From assembly GCA_016295245.1 (NCBI GenBank), contig JAEDLO010000093.1, positions 1 through 6,073 on the forward strand: a stretch of DNA of 6,073 bases, in the 5' to 3' direction. The translations under genes and the position numbers were made by a program. Below, piece after piece: positions 4,925 to 6,073 of the stretch (position 1 is its first letter; every line of letters begins with the position of its first letter). This DNA comes from Bacteroidales bacterium. Its GTDB lineage: Bacteria; Bacteroidota; Bacteroidia; Bacteroidales; UBA932. The notes beneath the pieces are model-generated. The model had not been told where the DNA came from. It worked only from the letters and a program-made list of their open reading frames with translations, and did not search any database.

Positions 4925-6073
4925 ATGGCAGACAATACTAAAGATTCTATACTTTTCACTCCTTTCCAGCTCGGTCCACTCAAGCTCAAGAACAGGATTA
5001 TCCGCAGCGCGGCCTTCGAGTCGATGGGAAAGGATTTTTCTCCTACACAGGAACTCAAGGACTACCACGTAAGCGTCGCAAGAGGCGGAGTAGCGATGAC
5101 TACGCTCGCCTACGCGGCAGTCAACCGCGGCGCCATCTCCTTCAACAGCCAGCTCTGGCTGCGTGACGAGATTATCCCGGCGATGCGCGATATGACCGAC
5201 GCCATCCACGCAGAAGGCTCTGCCGTCGGCATCCAGATAGGCCACTGCGGCAATATGACCCACTGGTTCACCGCAGGCAAGTTCCCTGTGGGAGCTTCTA
5301 CCGGCTTCAATCTCTATTCGCCGACTTTCGTCAGAGGGTTGCGCCGCAGCGAGATTTACGAAATCGTAAAGGACTTCGGCAAAGCGGTTGACGTCGCTTA
5401 CGAATCGGGCATCGATTCCATCGAGCTGCACGCCGGCCACGGCTACCTCATCTCGCAGTTCCTCTCGCCTTACACCAACCACCGCCACGATGAGTTCGGC
5501 GGCAGCCTGGAGAACCGGATGCGCTTTATGAACCTCTGTATGGATGAGGTGCGCGAAGCAACGGCCCGCCACAATATGGCCCTGGTAGTAAAGCACAATA
5601 TGGAGGACGGTTTCAAGGGAGGTATCCAGATCCCGGAGTCCCTCGAAATCGCGCGCGAACTCGAGAAACACGGGGCTGACGCCATAATCCTTACGGCTGG
5701 CTTTGTCTCCAAGGCGCCGATGGCCGTGATGCGCGGACGCATCCCTACAAAGTGTATGGCCTACTATATGCCGCTCAAATCGCTGCCTCAGAAGATAGTC
5801 ATCTCGCTTTTCGGCAACTGGATGATCAAGCAGTACGACTTTAACGAGTGCTATTTCCTCGAGGATGCCAAGAAGTTCCGCAAAGAACTCAAGTTGCCTT
5901 TGATTTATGTCGGCGGCCTGGTTTCCCGCGAGGGTATCGAAAAGGTGCTTGACGAGGGCTTCGAGTGTGTTCAGATTGCCAGGGCCCTGGTCAACGACCC
6001 GCTTTTCGTCCAAAAACTTCGCGAGGGTGATATGAATACCCGCAGCAAATGCGACCATCGCGATTACTGTATG
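4925..6073 (+). CDS. NADH:flavin oxidoreductase, Old Yellow Enzyme family (3' end outside window)
   Basis: Translation from ATG at 4925 stays open to the window edge, giving 383 residues without a stop. It is an FMN-binding TIM-barrel enzyme of the OYE / 2,4-dienoyl-CoA reductase-like family, which uses NAD(P)H to reduce activated C=C bonds. Evidence in order: the opening LFTPFQLGPLKLKNRIIRSA (10-29), QIGHCGN (104-110) in the place of the family's QLxHxGR, and the signature ELHAGHGYLISQFLSPYTN (167-185) with the substrate-anion pair H169/H172, followed by R187 and FGGSLENRMRF (191-201). YVGGLVSREG (328-337) and ARALVNDP (352-359) form the phosphate-binding end of the barrel. A segment at about 263-305, with basic and aromatic residues, replaces the usual short loop. 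C376 and C382 appear just before the edge, possibly the start of the cysteine cluster seen in many relatives. Whether a FAD domain follows cannot be seen. Substrate unknown. Confidence 0.92.
   Translation, partial: MADNTKDSILFTPFQLGPLKLKNRIIRSAAFESMGKDFSPTQELKDYHVSVARGGVAMTTLAYAAVNRGAISFNSQLWLRDEIIPAMRDMTDAIHAEGSAVGIQIGHCGNMTHWFTAGKFPVGASTGFNLYSPTFVRGLRRSEIYEIVKDFGKAVDVAYESGIDSIELHAGHGYLISQFLSPYTNHRHDEFGGSLENRMRFMNLCMDEVREATARHNMALVVKHNMEDGFKGGIQIPESLEIARELEKHGADAIILTAGFVSKAPMAVMRGRIPTKCMAYYMPLKSLPQKIVISLFGNWMIKQYDFNECYFLEDAKKFRKELKLPLIYVGGLVSREGIEKVLDEGFECVQIARALVNDPLFVQKLREGDMNTRSKCDHRDYCM

Noticed and set aside
4910..6058. A 382-codon open frame on the minus strand, antisense to the whole flavin oxidoreductase gene
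   Set aside because: It is the mirror of a GC-biased coding frame. The plus-strand frame carries the full OYE signature, while the antisense product matches no family I recognise and would start and end with no promoter or operon context.

Overview
The window looks like chromosomal DNA from a member of the Bacteroidota, most likely an uncultured gut-type Bacteroidales with moderately high GC. Three things point there. Two clean matches to the Bacteroidetes sigma -7 element (TAnnTTTG) lie upstream of genes. No gene start shows a Shine-Dalgarno sequence. A very short histone H1/Hc1-like protein of the kind common in that phylum is present. Genus-level placement cannot be made from the sequence alone.

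Layout from left to right. Positions 1-234 hold no gene but carry a tandem series of about 60-bp palindromic repeats: two well-conserved copies, one degenerate copy and a possible partial copy at the left edge. A strong intrinsic terminator (246-277) then closes a minus-strand gene (288-2666) for a secreted 792-residue glycoside hydrolase of the GH127/GH146 beta-L-arabinofuranosidase group, with all zinc-ligand residues present. Upstream of it on the same strand is a 53-codon gene (2750-2911) for an Hc1-like DNA-binding protein, with its own promoter (-7 element at 2952-2959) and terminator (2701-2728).

Next come two tightly packed minus-strand housekeeping genes separated by 2 bp: thiL (thiamine-monophosphate kinase, 3896-4852), then prmA (ribosomal protein L11 methyltransferase, 3048-3893). 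A 72-bp divergent intergenic region (4853-4924) separates them from a plus-strand gene for an Old Yellow Enzyme family NADH:flavin oxidoreductase, which runs off the right edge just after a cysteine pair.

The genes do not form one pathway. They read as separate transcription units: an arabinose-glycan hydrolase, a small nucleoid protein, a thiL-prmA operon and a flavin reductase. No tRNA, rRNA, CRISPR array, transposase or phage gene was seen. I found no convincing novel multi-gene system. The least explained element is the palindromic repeat series at the left edge.
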